The translations under genes and the position numbers were made by a program. The notes beneath the pieces were generated by a model. It did no database searches, was not told where the DNA came from, and saw only the letters and a list, made by a program, of their open reading frames with translations. This document shows positions 1 through 8,586 of a stretch of DNA of 64,000 nucleotides, piece after piece. This DNA is from Opitutus terrae PB90-1 (GTDB lineage: Bacteria > Verrucomicrobiota > Verrucomicrobiia > Opitutales > Opitutaceae), in the NCBI RefSeq assembly GCF_000019965.1, contig NC_010571.1, positions 4,287,001 through 4,351,000 of the forward strand, in the 5' to 3' direction. Within the stretch, counting starts at the first letter, position 1; each line of letters begins with the position of its first letter.

Positions 1-1
1 C

Positions 2-772
2 GCAACGGTCAGCATCGGGGAAAACCTTTTCCGCGTCACCCGCGTGCAGGCGGGGCGGAACGGCCGGCCCGCCGTGGTGCGGTTGGAGAATCCCGGCCGC
101 AGCAACGCGCCGCCGGGCACGCGGATCGCGGCGGGAGCGAAGGTCGGCAAGGCGCGCTCGATCGTGAAGCTCACGCGCACGGTGCGAAATTTCCGTTGCG
201 AAAACCTGCAGATCGTCGGCCGGCGGAAGGCGCTCGTCGTTTCCAACAGCTACGAGGTCGCGTTCGCCGACTGCACGTTCCTGCGTGATCTGCGCGACGG
301 CGGCTTCAAGGGCGGGCTCACCATCGACGGCGACGGTGGCCGGTTCGCGCGCTTCGACCGCTGCCGGATCGTGGCGCGCCCCGCCGCGGGGATGCAGTTC
401 GCGCGGTCCTTCGGCGGCGTCGTGTTCGCCGGCTGCAGCTTCGTCGACGCAAACGTCGCCTTCACCGAATTCAATTTCGACTGCGAGGTCACGCGCTGCA
501 CGTTCGAGATCACCGGCGGACGCGAACTCGCGAACGTCATCATCGCCGGCAAATCCTGCGGCGACCTGCGATTCCTGGAGAACCGGATCCGCGCGCGCGG
601 CGTCGCGGTCGTGCTCGACACGCACTCGGACATCCAGTCGCAGAAGCACGGAAGCGAGGGCGAGATCGTCGTTCGCGGCAACGTGATCGAGACGGAAAAC
701 GTGCCGGACGTGTTCACGCGGCCGCGCTTCGACCGGCTCGCGCTCGACGACAATCGCATCACCGCACGTTGA
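2..772 (+). CDS. Right-handed beta-helix-like protein, 3' part only
   Basis: The reading frame is open from the first bases of the window to a stop at 770-772, so the gene begins upstream and only about 256 C-terminal residues are visible. A GTG at 44 could be read as a start, but the frame stays open before it. The visible part has short repeating strand-turn units with regularly spaced Asn, Cys and Phe (for example ENLQIVG, FADCTF, FAGCSF, FLENRI), the pattern of a parallel beta-helix of the pectate-lyase or surface-polysaccharide type. No catalytic residues can be assigned. Secretion cannot be judged because the N-terminus is missing. The family call is inference from repeat texture only. 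Confidence 0.55.
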   Translation, partial: ATVSIGENLFRVTRVQAGRNGRPAVVRLENPGRSNAPPGTRIAAGAKVGKARSIVKLTRTVRNFRCENLQIVGRRKALVVSNSYEVAFADCTFLRDLRDGGFKGGLTIDGDGGRFARFDRCRIVARPAAGMQFARSFGGVVFAGCSFVDANVAFTEFNFDCEVTRCTFEITGGRELANVIIAGKSCGDLRFLENRIRARGVAVVLDTHSDIQSQKHGSEGEIVVRGNVIETENVPDVFTRPRFDRLALDDNRITAR

Positions 773-796
773 TCTGCCGCGGACGTGCCGCGTGGG

Positions 797-892
797 GCGC
801 GTTGCCCTCAACGCGCGCTTGCTGCGATCAGTAACGGCAGGCGTCCCTGCCTGCCTAAGGAACGGCCCGCCGGCAGGCACAGAGGCCTGCCG
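797..892. repeat. Palindrome cluster (GCGCGTTG hairpin plus GGCAGG/CCTGCC elements)
   Basis: Three adjacent perfect palindromes occupy the gap between the beta-helix gene and the fructokinase. GCGCGTTG (797-804) pairs with CAACGCGC (809-816), GGCAGG (836-841) with CCTGCC (846-851), and CGGCAGGC (871-878) with GCCTGCCG (885-892). The first one recurs almost exactly at 56503-56522. They lie between convergent genes and look like REP-type elements or weak terminators. Confidence 0.6.
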
Positions 893-920
893 CTACATCG
901 CGCACGTCCGAGTGCACGCT

Positions 921-1883
921 TTACCGATCCGCCGCATCGGAGCGCCCTCGCAGCGGCCGCCCCGCCGCATCGACGCGGTAATCCGGCGTCGCGCCGTCGC
1001 AGCCCGCCACAAACTCCCCCACCCGCGCAGCCGTCGCCAAGGCGCGTTCGGGCGACGCGCCGCGCCCGAGCCATGCGCCGAGAAACCCGCCGAGAAACGC
1101 GTCGCCCGCGCCGACCGTGTCGCGCACCTGCACCGGCCGCGCGTCCTCCCAGAACCAGGCGCCTTCCCACCAGAGCCCCGCGCCGCGACTGCCCGCGGTC
1201 ACGCAGACTCGCGGGATCTCGTGGTGCTCCGCGAATGCGCGCGCGCGCCGTGCCAGCGCGGCCGGGTCGTGCCCGCGCCCCGGCGTCAGCCGCACGAGCT
1301 CTTCGTCGTTGAGCTTCACGAATTGCGCGTGCCGTAATGCAAACGCGCTCAGGGCCGCGGTATCGAACGGCGACCGGAAGTTCAGATCCACCACCCGCCA
1401 CGCGTCAGGCCACGTCCGCCACAGCGTCGCGAGCGCGAGCCGGTTCGGCGGCTCCCGCAGCGCGAGCGTGCCATGCACGATCGCGGCCGGCGCGGGCGAC
1501 ACGCGCCGCAGCCGGCCCGAGGCCTCGATCCGGTCCCACGCGACGTGACGCGCGATCTCGTAGTGCGCCTGGCCCGCGGCATCGAGCACCGCGCTCACCG
1601 TGCCGGTCGGCCGCTGGCGGTCCACGCCCACGAAAGTCACATCCAGGCCCCACGCAGCGATGCGCCGCCGCGCTTCCTCGCCGAGGAAATCGTTGCCGAC
1701 GGTGGTCACCGGCAATGCCCGGAGCCCCTGGCGCGAGAGGTGATACGCCGCGTTGATCGGCGCCCCGCCGAGAAACAACCCGCGCGGCAGGCAGTCCCAC
1801 AGCACCTCGCCGAAGCAGACCACCGCGGGTGCCTTGCTCGCGGCGCCGGGGCGAGCGGCGCTTTTTTTGCGTGCGTCAGTCAT
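921..1883 (-). CDS. PfkB-family sugar kinase, probable fructokinase
   Basis: A 320-residue ribokinase/PfkB-fold kinase, expected to phosphorylate free fructose (or a related hexose) with ATP in the cytoplasm. The N-terminal substrate-binding motif GGAPINAA lies at about 39-46 and the C-terminal signature DTVGAGDAF at 255-263, with the catalytic base expected at Asp261. The first 18 residues are a Lys/Ala/Pro-rich extension before the first strand. Its start overlaps the stop of the upstream HAD-glycosidase gene by 8 bases, so the two are probably translationally coupled. With the GT4 and HAD genes upstream, a role in recycling fructose released from sucrose or mannosylfructose is plausible. 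Substrate choice is inferred from context; the kinase family is clear. Confidence 0.85.
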   Translation of the reverse strand: MTDARKKSAARPGAASKAPAVVCFGEVLWDCLPRGLFLGGAPINAAYHLSRQGLRALPVTTVGNDFLGEEARRRIAAWGLDVTFVGVDRQRPTGTVSAVLDAAGQAHYEIARHVAWDRIEASGRLRRVSPAPAAIVHGTLALREPPNRLALATLWRTWPDAWRVVDLNFRSPFDTAALSAFALRHAQFVKLNDEELVRLTPGRGHDPAALARRARAFAEHHEIPRVCVTAGSRGAGLWWEGAWFWEDARPVQVRDTVGAGDAFLGGFLGAWLGRGASPERALATAARVGEFVAGCDGATPDYRVDAAGRPLRGRSDAADR

Positions 1884-3972
1884 CGGTCAAAGCCCCGGCG
1901 CCGAGGTGCAGCTCCTGGCACGCGCGCAGATAGGCCGCCGCCGACCACGCTTGATAGGCCTTGCCCATCGGCCGGCCGGTCGTGCCGTGCACCCATTCGT
2001 TGAATTCCCAGGGCTCGATTTTCCCGAGCTGGTTCACGCGCGCGAGCTTCACGAGTTCCGTGCGCGCGATGTCCTGCAACCCGAGCCGATGAATGAACCG
2101 CACCCACATGCCGCCGATGAACGGCCAGATGCCGCCGTTGTGGTAGTGATGCGGCAGGTTCAGCAGATTCACCGTGTAATACGGCCGCCAGTCGGGATCG
2201 CCCGACTGGACCGCCGGATAGAGGTTGGCCACCGGATAGGGATCGTTCACGCCCACGCCCCACATGAAGCGAAACGCCGTGCGCGCGCGCTCGATGTCGA
2301 TCACGTTGGTGAGAAACGCGAGGATGTTGCCCAGCACGTCGCAGCGCCAGTTGAAGCTGAACGGCGTGATCTCGGCCAGGAGGTACTGCGAGTCGCCCAG
2401 CGAGGTTTGCCGATCCGCGAACGTGATCCGCTGCGCGTGCTCCGCGCCAGTGCTCGGCCAGAAGGAGAGCTTGATCTTTCCCGCGATGTGCTGCGACCAG
2501 CGCAGATAATCCGCCGCCCGGTCGAAATCCCGCCGGTATTCCAGCAGCCGGCCAAAGCAGACATTCGCGCGATACCACAGCACCTCGTCGTAGAGCACGT
2601 GATAGCTGCGGCCGAACAGATCCGTCCAGTCGCCCGCCTCGGGCACCTCGATGAGTCCGTCGGTGTTCGAGTCCTGTGCCGACAGCCAGTCCATCACCCG
2701 TTGCAACCGCGGCTGGTATTCCTCCAGCAGCGCGAGATCACCGGTGACGGTGACGTAATGGTAAACCGCATTGATGAGCCACAGTCCGCTGTCCACCGAG
2801 CAGATGCCGCCGATGCCCGCATACTCCGGCTCCCTCGTCTCGATGCGGACGTTGGCCGGCACCTGACCGGCCGGGCTGATCGCGTCAAGCAGCGTGCGCA
2901 GCGTCTGCAGCTGCGCCTCGCGGATCTCCGGTTCATCCATGTCGATCGTCTGCACGACCGTGAAACAGCCGTCGCGCGCCCAGATGCTGCGATAGTTCAC
3001 GTCGGTGCCGGTGACCGCGTTGTCGGTCAGCGAACACGCGGAGAATCCGAGCGGGGTGATGTTCTTGTGGAGCGCCACCAGCGCTTTCTCGTAGCCGATG
3101 GCGATCAGCTCGCGATCCTCGCTGCTCAGGCTGCGGAGCGATTCCGGGCCGAAGAGCATCCCCTTCCACACCCCCCGCTGCCGTTCGCGCGCGGGCAGGC
3201 TGCGCGGCCGCGGCACCTCCGGAATGATCCCGAAGTGCTTCAACCCTTCCAACACGCCGTCGGCCATGATCTGATGCGTGACGAACGCGGGCAGCTTTAC
3301 CACCGCTTCGAACAACTCCGGCTGCGCGTTCTCCACCACGATGCCCTGCACGCCCGGAATGAGGAACATGCTCGAGTCGTTGCCGGTATCGCCGGCCACC
3401 AGCACCTGCTCGAGGGGAATCTGCAATCGCTCGCACAACCAGACGAGCGCGTTGCCCTTCGTCGCCCGGCTTGGGAGCACGTCGAGATCGCGCAGGCTCG
3501 AATACACCACCGCCGCCTTCAGCCCCGCCGCGGCCAGCTTCTCCTGCAGCGCGCGGATTTTTTCGCGATCCACGCGGTGCCAATACCAGCTCGACTTGTA
3601 GGGATGCAGGAACTCCGGCGGCTGGCGCTCAATGCCCGGCATGGAACCAACGATCTCCTCGACCTTCGCGAGATCCCAGCCTTCGCCGAACTGGGCGCCG
3701 AAATCCGCCAGCTCGGGACGGTTCTTGGGATCGAACAACTCGGTGCCCACGCCGCCGATGATGAAGTCCGGCTCCGGCAGTTTGCGCGCGTGGACCAACG
3801 CGCGGGTGTCCTTCACGGTTCGCCCGCTGTTGAAGATCAGCAGCGGACGGTTCCCCGCCGGGAGCGCCTCCCAGGTTTGCTTGAAACGCTGCGTTGACTC
3901 GGGATTGCCGAGCAAGGTGCCGTCGAGATCCGAAGAGAAGATCCGGATCGGCGGGGGGGTGGTTGAGGCCAT
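1876..3972 (-). CDS. HAD phosphatase (sucrose-phosphatase-like) fused to a six-hairpin glycosidase
   Basis: A 698-residue two-domain protein. Residues about 10-250 form a HAD-IIB phosphatase with DLDGT (nucleophile Asp15, Asp17), Lys172 and GDTGND (194-199), closest in character to sucrose- or mannosylfructose-phosphate phosphatases. Residues about 280-690 resemble (alpha/alpha)6 glycosidases of the amylo-alpha-1,6-glucosidase/GH100 type, with WARDGCF near 331, EAGDWTD, and HYHNGGIWPF near the C-terminus. The ATG at 3972 (MASTT) is preferred because the longer frame adds only 19 low-complexity residues. The product could dephosphorylate the disaccharide phosphate made by the upstream GT4 enzyme and hydrolyse a related glycoside. 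Domain assignment is good; the exact substrate is unknown. It lies in one operon with the flanking genes. Confidence 0.8.
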   Translation of the reverse strand: MASTTPPPIRIFSSDLDGTLLGNPESTQRFKQTWEALPAGNRPLLIFNSGRTVKDTRALVHARKLPEPDFIIGGVGTELFDPKNRPELADFGAQFGEGWDLAKVEEIVGSMPGIERQPPEFLHPYKSSWYWHRVDREKIRALQEKLAAAGLKAAVVYSSLRDLDVLPSRATKGNALVWLCERLQIPLEQVLVAGDTGNDSSMFLIPGVQGIVVENAQPELFEAVVKLPAFVTHQIMADGVLEGLKHFGIIPEVPRPRSLPARERQRGVWKGMLFGPESLRSLSSEDRELIAIGYEKALVALHKNITPLGFSACSLTDNAVTGTDVNYRSIWARDGCFTVVQTIDMDEPEIREAQLQTLRTLLDAISPAGQVPANVRIETREPEYAGIGGICSVDSGLWLINAVYHYVTVTGDLALLEEYQPRLQRVMDWLSAQDSNTDGLIEVPEAGDWTDLFGRSYHVLYDEVLWYRANVCFGRLLEYRRDFDRAADYLRWSQHIAGKIKLSFWPSTGAEHAQRITFADRQTSLGDSQYLLAEITPFSFNWRCDVLGNILAFLTNVIDIERARTAFRFMWGVGVNDPYPVANLYPAVQSGDPDWRPYYTVNLLNLPHHYHNGGIWPFIGGMWVRFIHRLGLQDIARTELVKLARVNQLGKIEPWEFNEWVHGTTGRPMGKAYQAWSAAAYLRACQELHLGAGALTDD

Positions 3973-4100
3973 GATGAGGACGTCAGTAGATGCCGGAGCG
4001 CCGCGCGCGCAAGTCGCACCGCCCGGCACTCAGGGTTCAGGCATCGATTCCGGCGGGCGTATCGGCGGCGCGTCGCCGCCCAAGTGTTCCAGCGGTGTGG

Positions 4101-4124
4101 CGCGGCCCGGACGCCCGGGCCGCG
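4101..4124. repeat. Strong GC hairpin between GT4 and HAD genes
   Basis: CGCGGCCCGG (4101-4110) and CCGGGCCGCG (4115-4124) form a perfect 10-bp stem with a 4-base loop in the 178-base gap between the glycosyltransferase stop and the HAD-glycosidase start. There is no U-tract, so it is more likely an mRNA-stabilising or attenuating hairpin, or a degenerate REP, than a terminator. Confidence 0.5.
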
Positions 4125-4150
4125 TTCGCGGCGCCAGTTGGCTCGCCGCC

Positions 4151-5497
4151 TCAATCGTTGTCATTCCACGGCTCGTCCCACTCCTTGTCGTCGAGGGTCA
4201 CCGTGGTCGAGGGACGATGTTCGACCGCGGCCACGAGCTGCTGCGCGATGCCGGTCCACGTGAACAGACTCCGCGCCTTGTGCGCGCCCATGCGGGACAA
4301 ACGCCCGCGCAGTCGCGGATGGCGGAAGATTTTCGCCATGGTGATGCCGAGATCCTCGCGATCGAACGGATCCGCGAACAGCGCGTGCCGCCCGAAGGAG
4401 AGCGCGCGATACAGTCCGCCGTGCACCGTCACCACCGTCGGCGTGCCTGAAGCCATCGCCTCGATCGCCGTCATGCCGAACGGTTCGTAGCGGCTCGACA
4501 ACACGAACATGTCCGCCGCGCGATAATAGTCGGGCAATTCCTCTTCGGTGATGAACGAACCGAACTTGATCCGGTCCGCCGCGGGTGATTGCGCCGCGAG
4601 CGCCTGGTATTCCGCGAGCAGCTTCGTCTCGAACTCGTTCAGGTCCTCGCCGCCGATGGCGAGATGGAGGTTCGCTGTCGGCTCCCGCTGCGCGACCAGG
4701 CTGAACGCGTCGATCAGCAGATCGTAGCCCTTGTTGCGGGCGAGCCGGCCGAGCGCGAGCACGACCGAGCCGCTGAAGCCCAGCCGGTTTCGAATCGCCT
4801 GCCGGGTGGCGTCGCCGACCGCGTAGAAGCGATTGTCGTCGTACCCGGGCGGCACCATGCGCACCTTCTCCGCCGGCACGCCATAATCGTTGATCAGGAA
4901 GTCGAGCTGCGGCGGCGTGGTCGCGACCACCAGATGGCAGTCGAGATAAAGCTTCCGCTCCTCGTGCACGCGCCGGCGAAAGTTGTATTGTTTCTCGAAC
5001 TTGCCGCTGTCGTCGGGATAGTCGCGCTCCATCTGCCGCTGTTTCCACAGCCCGAGCGAATGCGGCGTGTGCACGTGCGGGACGTCGAGCACCTCGCTGA
5101 GGTGCTGGCCGGCGACGCCAGCGTCCCAATAGTGGCTGTTGATGAAACTGTAGTTGAGCTTGTGCCGCTGGATGAAGCGCAGCGCATGCTCGTTCCACTC
5201 CGGCAGGTGCTCGACCAGGTATTCCTTCGGGATGAACTCCCGGCCGCCGCAACGCGCCCGGATCACGCGCACGCGCTCGTTCACGACGTCATATTCCGGC
5301 TGGTCCTCGAACCGCCGCGTCCAGATGTCGACCTCGTAGCCGAGCTGCGCCAGCTTTTTCGCCAGTTCCAGCACGTAGACGACCTGCCCGCCCGTATCGG
5401 CCGCGCCGAGGGGCGGCACAGCGGCCACATAACCGTGGGTGGAAATCATCGCGATACGCGGGAGCGGGCTGTCGGCTTGCAGGATCGATTGGGTCAT
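4151..5497 (-). CDS. GT4 glycosyltransferase, sucrose-/mannosylfructose-phosphate synthase-like
   Basis: A 448-residue GT-B fold glycosyltransferase. The N-terminal half carries an ADTGGQVVYVLEL motif (33-45) typical of sucrose-phosphate and mannosylfructose-phosphate synthases. The C-terminal half carries the GT4 nucleotide-sugar motif EPFGMTAIE (E338 and E346, the E-x7-E pair) and the phosphate-binding region RLARNKGYDL (251-260). It should transfer a hexose from a nucleotide sugar to fructose-6-phosphate, giving a non-reducing disaccharide phosphate. The ATG at 5497 is chosen because the upstream 40 codons are basic low-complexity sequence. The phosphatase domain downstream and the fructokinase fit one pathway. 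The STHGY opening and PPGYDD segment make mannosylfructose-phosphate synthase (MfpsA) as likely as sucrose-phosphate synthase. Confidence 0.82.
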   Translation of the reverse strand: MTQSILQADSPLPRIAMISTHGYVAAVPPLGAADTGGQVVYVLELAKKLAQLGYEVDIWTRRFEDQPEYDVVNERVRVIRARCGGREFIPKEYLVEHLPEWNEHALRFIQRHKLNYSFINSHYWDAGVAGQHLSEVLDVPHVHTPHSLGLWKQRQMERDYPDDSGKFEKQYNFRRRVHEERKLYLDCHLVVATTPPQLDFLINDYGVPAEKVRMVPPGYDDNRFYAVGDATRQAIRNRLGFSGSVVLALGRLARNKGYDLLIDAFSLVAQREPTANLHLAIGGEDLNEFETKLLAEYQALAAQSPAADRIKFGSFITEEELPDYYRAADMFVLSSRYEPFGMTAIEAMASGTPTVVTVHGGLYRALSFGRHALFADPFDREDLGITMAKIFRHPRLRGRLSRMGAHKARSLFTWTGIAQQLVAAVEHRPSTTVTLDDKEWDEPWNDND

Positions 5498-5773
5498 TAA
5501 GTTTGGCTGGTTTAAATCCGGGTGAGCCCCGGCGAATCGACGACGGCGGGGGTGCGCGCCACGGCGCTGAAGGCTGAACGAAGCCCGCAGATTAGCGCGG
5601 GTCCGGCGACCACGCAACGCTCACCTCGGATTTTCCCGGAAAAACTTCCTCCGAGCTTACCGCCGTGCGCCGCGGGAGCGCCGACGCTCTCCAAAACGGG
5701 GAACTCAGCGGCCGGCCGCCGCGCGCGCTCCTTTACATCTCGGGCCCAACCCACGAGAGTTGCGGGCTCCATC
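5498..5773. promoter_or_regulatory. Divergent promoter region between GT4 operon and malQ
   Basis: 276 bases separate the divergent starts at 5497 (minus) and 5774 (plus), so both promoters must lie here. I can see no convincing -35/-10 pair, operator palindrome or riboswitch. Confidence 0.35.
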
Positions 5774-7381
5774 ATGGCCCGCTCCGCCTCCCAAGCCCTC
5801 CCTGCCCCCGCCGACCGCCGCGTGCCCGCGCCGCTTTTCCACTGGCTCAACGACCGGCTGGCGGGCGTGCTACTCCACCCCACCGCGCTGCCGAGCGCGT
5901 TCGGCGTCGGCGCCTTCGACGACGAAGCGCGCAAGCTGATCGACTTTTTCGCCGAGGCCGGGATCGGTGCGTGGCAAATCTGTCCGCTCGGTCCGACCGG
6001 CTATGGCGACTCGCCCTACCAGTGCTTCTCCGCCTTCGCCGGCAATCCGTATCTCGTCGACCCGGCCGCGCTCGTCACCGCCGGGCTCGTCACCGAGGAA
6101 GCCGTTCGCCCCCTGCGTCAGCTCGATCCCGACCACGTCGATTTCGGCGCGCTCTTTCATCAGAAGCTCCCGTTGTTGTTCTCCGCCTACGACACGTGGC
6201 GCCGCGATCGCCAGCGCGCGCTGCCGTATGGCGATTTCGCGGAGTTTCGCCAGCGACACGCGTCGTGGCTCAGCAGTTACGGATTGTTCTCGGCCTTGAA
6301 GGAACACTTCGGCGGCCGTGCGTGGTGGGACTGGCCCGTCGAGGCGCGCACGCTCGCAGCAGCACGGAAGTCGCCGCACGCCGCGCAGGTCGCGGATCGT
6401 GCCGAGGCCTACGAGTTCATCCAATATTTGTTCTTCGGCCAATGGGCGCTGATTCGGGAACACGCGCGCGACCGCGGCGTGCTGATCATCGGCGACGCGC
6501 CGATCTTCGCCGCGCTCGATAGCGCCGACGTCTGGGCCCACCCGGAACTCTTCCAACTCGATCCGAAAACGAGCCGGCCGACGGCGGTCGCCGGCGTGCC
6601 GCCCGATTATTTCTCCGCCGACGGGCAGCTCTGGGGCAATCCGCTCTACGACTGGCCGGCGCACGCCGACGACGACTATGCCTGGTGGCTCGCGCGGCTG
6701 CGCGCCAATTTCGAACTCTACGACGTGGTGCGGATCGATCATTTCCGCGGCTTCGACACCTACTGGTCGATTCCGGCCGGCGCGCCGAACGCCCGCACGG
6801 GCCGCTGGGAGAACGGCCCCGGGCTCGCGTTTTTCGAGGCGCTGCGGGCGACGCTGCCGGACGCGAAGCTCATCGCCGAGGATCTCGGCGAACTCGTACC
6901 CTCGGTCATCGCGCTGCGCGAAGCCACCGGTCTGCCGGGCATGGTGATCCTGCAGTTCGCGTTCGGTTCGGGACCGGACAACCTTTACCTGCCGCACAAC
7001 CACCGCGCGAACAGCGTGGTGTACCCAGGTACGCACGACAACGACACCACGCTGGGCTGGTACGCGACGCTCGGCGAGGGCGCACAGGATCACGTCCGCC
7101 GCTATCTGCGCGTGAGCGGCCGCGAGATCGGGTGGGACTTCGTTCGCGCGGCTTACGCTTCGGTTTGCCGGCTGGCGATCATTCCGCTGCAGGATCTCTT
7201 CACGCTGGGCAGTGAGGCACGGTTCAACACGCCCGGCACCTCGCAAGGCAACTGGGCGTGGCGCTATCGTCGCGAGCAACTCAACGCGCTGCGCAACGGC
7301 GCCACCAGCTACCTGCGCGAACTCGCGCTCCTTTACGGCCGCGAGCCGCAGAAGCCGAAACCCGCCGAGCCCGGCGAATAA
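5774..7381 (+). CDS. malQ: 4-alpha-glucanotransferase (amylomaltase)
   Basis: A 535-residue GH77 amylomaltase that disproportionates alpha-1,4-glucans in the cytoplasm. Family landmarks are LLHPTALPS near the N-terminus, CPLGPTGYGDSPYQ, the nucleophile region VVRIDHFRGFDTYW, the acid/base region IAEDLG, and YPGTHDNDT with the stabilising Asp. The ATG at 5774 is chosen; the frame is open for another 84 codons upstream, but those are repetitive Arg/Ala/Pro codons and standard MalQ proteins begin near HWLNDRLAGVLLHP. It is divergent from the sucrose-type operon, suggesting local clustering of storage-glucan and disaccharide metabolism. Confidence 0.93.
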   Translation: MARSASQALPAPADRRVPAPLFHWLNDRLAGVLLHPTALPSAFGVGAFDDEARKLIDFFAEAGIGAWQICPLGPTGYGDSPYQCFSAFAGNPYLVDPAALVTAGLVTEEAVRPLRQLDPDHVDFGALFHQKLPLLFSAYDTWRRDRQRALPYGDFAEFRQRHASWLSSYGLFSALKEHFGGRAWWDWPVEARTLAAARKSPHAAQVADRAEAYEFIQYLFFGQWALIREHARDRGVLIIGDAPIFAALDSADVWAHPELFQLDPKTSRPTAVAGVPPDYFSADGQLWGNPLYDWPAHADDDYAWWLARLRANFELYDVVRIDHFRGFDTYWSIPAGAPNARTGRWENGPGLAFFEALRATLPDAKLIAEDLGELVPSVIALREATGLPGMVILQFAFGSGPDNLYLPHNHRANSVVYPGTHDNDTTLGWYATLGEGAQDHVRRYLRVSGREIGWDFVRAAYASVCRLAIIPLQDLFTLGSEARFNTPGTSQGNWAWRYRREQLNALRNGATSYLRELALLYGREPQKPKPAEPGE

Positions 7382-7491
7382 TCCGGATACTCACATCCGC
7401 GCGACTTGCGGCGTACGCTTCGAGTTGTAAGAGCAGCTTTATGCCGCGAACTCCACGTCAGCGAGGCCGGCTACGGTGATTTCTGCGCCGC

Positions 7492-8382
7492 TTAGTCGCG
7501 GCCGCGGAAAAACGTCGTGATCTGCGGTATGACTTCTTCCCGCGCGTCTTCGAGCACGTAGTGCCCCGCGTCGGCGATCCGCTGGACCTCGGCCGCCGGC
7601 AGCAGCTCGCGCCAGCGCGCGAGAAAGTGATCGTTGAAACAGAAATCCTGTCCGCCCCACAGGATCAGCGCCGGTCGGTCGCGAAAGTGCGGCAGCGCGT
7701 TTTCGATTTCGGTCAAGGTCGCCCAGCTCCGACAGGCCGGCGACATCGGGATGTCGCGCACGAACGCGCTCACCGCGACCCGGTTCGCCCACGAGGAATA
7801 CGGCCACAGATATCCGCGCTTCTCATCGGGGGTAAGCGCCCGCCGGTGCATTGCCATCCAGGTCGCCGGGCCGGCGAATCCATTGAGCCCTCGCACCAGC
7901 AGCGGGCCGATCACCGGCACCTTGCACAGCGCGATTCGCCGCGGAATGTGCCGCGAGGCGAATGCGGCCGTGTTGAGGATGACGAGTTTCCCTATCAGTG
8001 CCGGATGTCGGGCCGCAAAACCGAAACCGATCGCACCGCCCCAATCGTGCACGACCAGATGCACGCGCGTAAGCCCGAGTTGCGCCACGAGCGCCGCGAC
8101 ATCGTCGATCCGCGTCGCGAGCGAGTAGTCGTAGCCGGCAGGTTTGTCCGACAGCCCCATACCGACGTGATCGGGCGCGATGCAGCGAAGCGTCGGGACG
8201 AGCGCGGTGATGAGTTCGCGATAGTAGAACGACCACGTGGGATTGCCGTGCAGCATCAGCACGGCCTCCGCGCTGCGCGGACCCTCGTCCACATAACTCA
8301 TGCGCGCGCCACGCGGCGTCGTGAATGACCGCGGCGTGAACGGATAGAGCCGCGCAAGCCAGCCTGGAAGCGAAGAGGTCAT
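7492..8382 (-). CDS. oleB: OleB-like alpha/beta hydrolase (beta-lactone decarboxylase)
   Basis: A 296-residue alpha/beta hydrolase of the haloalkane-dehalogenase superfamily. It has the oxyanion motif HGNPTWSFYYR, nucleophile elbow HDWGGAIG (Asp nucleophile), acid region WGGQDF and catalytic His in DAGHYVLEDA. The wording matches OleB, which decarboxylates beta-lactones to cis-olefins in head-to-head hydrocarbon synthesis; the oleA-like gene immediately upstream supports this. The ATG at 8382 (MTSSLPGWLARLYPF) is preferred over a longer frame reaching into the repeat-bearing gap. No OleC or OleD lies in the window, so the lactone synthetase and reductase must be elsewhere or the pathway differs. 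Confidence 0.82.
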   Translation of the reverse strand: MTSSLPGWLARLYPFTPRSFTTPRGARMSYVDEGPRSAEAVLMLHGNPTWSFYYRELITALVPTLRCIAPDHVGMGLSDKPAGYDYSLATRIDDVAALVAQLGLTRVHLVVHDWGGAIGFGFAARHPALIGKLVILNTAAFASRHIPRRIALCKVPVIGPLLVRGLNGFAGPATWMAMHRRALTPDEKRGYLWPYSSWANRVAVSAFVRDIPMSPACRSWATLTEIENALPHFRDRPALILWGGQDFCFNDHFLARWRELLPAAEVQRIADAGHYVLEDAREEVIPQITTFFRGRD

Positions 8383-8402
8383 CGCCGGATCACCCGATCT
8401 CC

Positions 8403-8576
8403 CACCACAGATGGACAGAGATGAACACCGATGATCCGAGGCCCACCGCTCCCGCACCACCCGCCGCAAAATCCAAGTTGGCCCTACGCGCACCGCGACG
8501 ATCGGGACTCAGTCCCGCACCTGCCCGCGCCGGCTGCGGCCCATGGTAGTTGTATCCATCTGTGTCCATCTGTGGT
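8403..8576. repeat. Inverted pair of CACAGATGGACA repeats between oleB and oleA
   Basis: CACCACAGATGGACAGAGATG (starting at 8403) is matched in opposite orientation by CCATCTGTGTCCATCTGTGG (8555-8574), so the 204-base gap is flanked by imperfect inverted copies of an ACCACAGATGGACA-rich repeat. The unit GATGGACA/CAGATGGA also repeats tandemly within each arm. The two arms could pair over about 20 bases and may affect transcription from oleA into oleB. Confidence 0.65.
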
Positions 8577-8586
8577 TGCATTTGCG

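Noticed and set aside
1753-3897. A 714-codon plus-strand open frame opposite the HAD-glycosidase gene
   Set aside because: It lies wholly opposite a gene with clear motifs. Its product is Arg/His/Leu-rich without any domain, as expected for antisense frames in GC-rich DNA.
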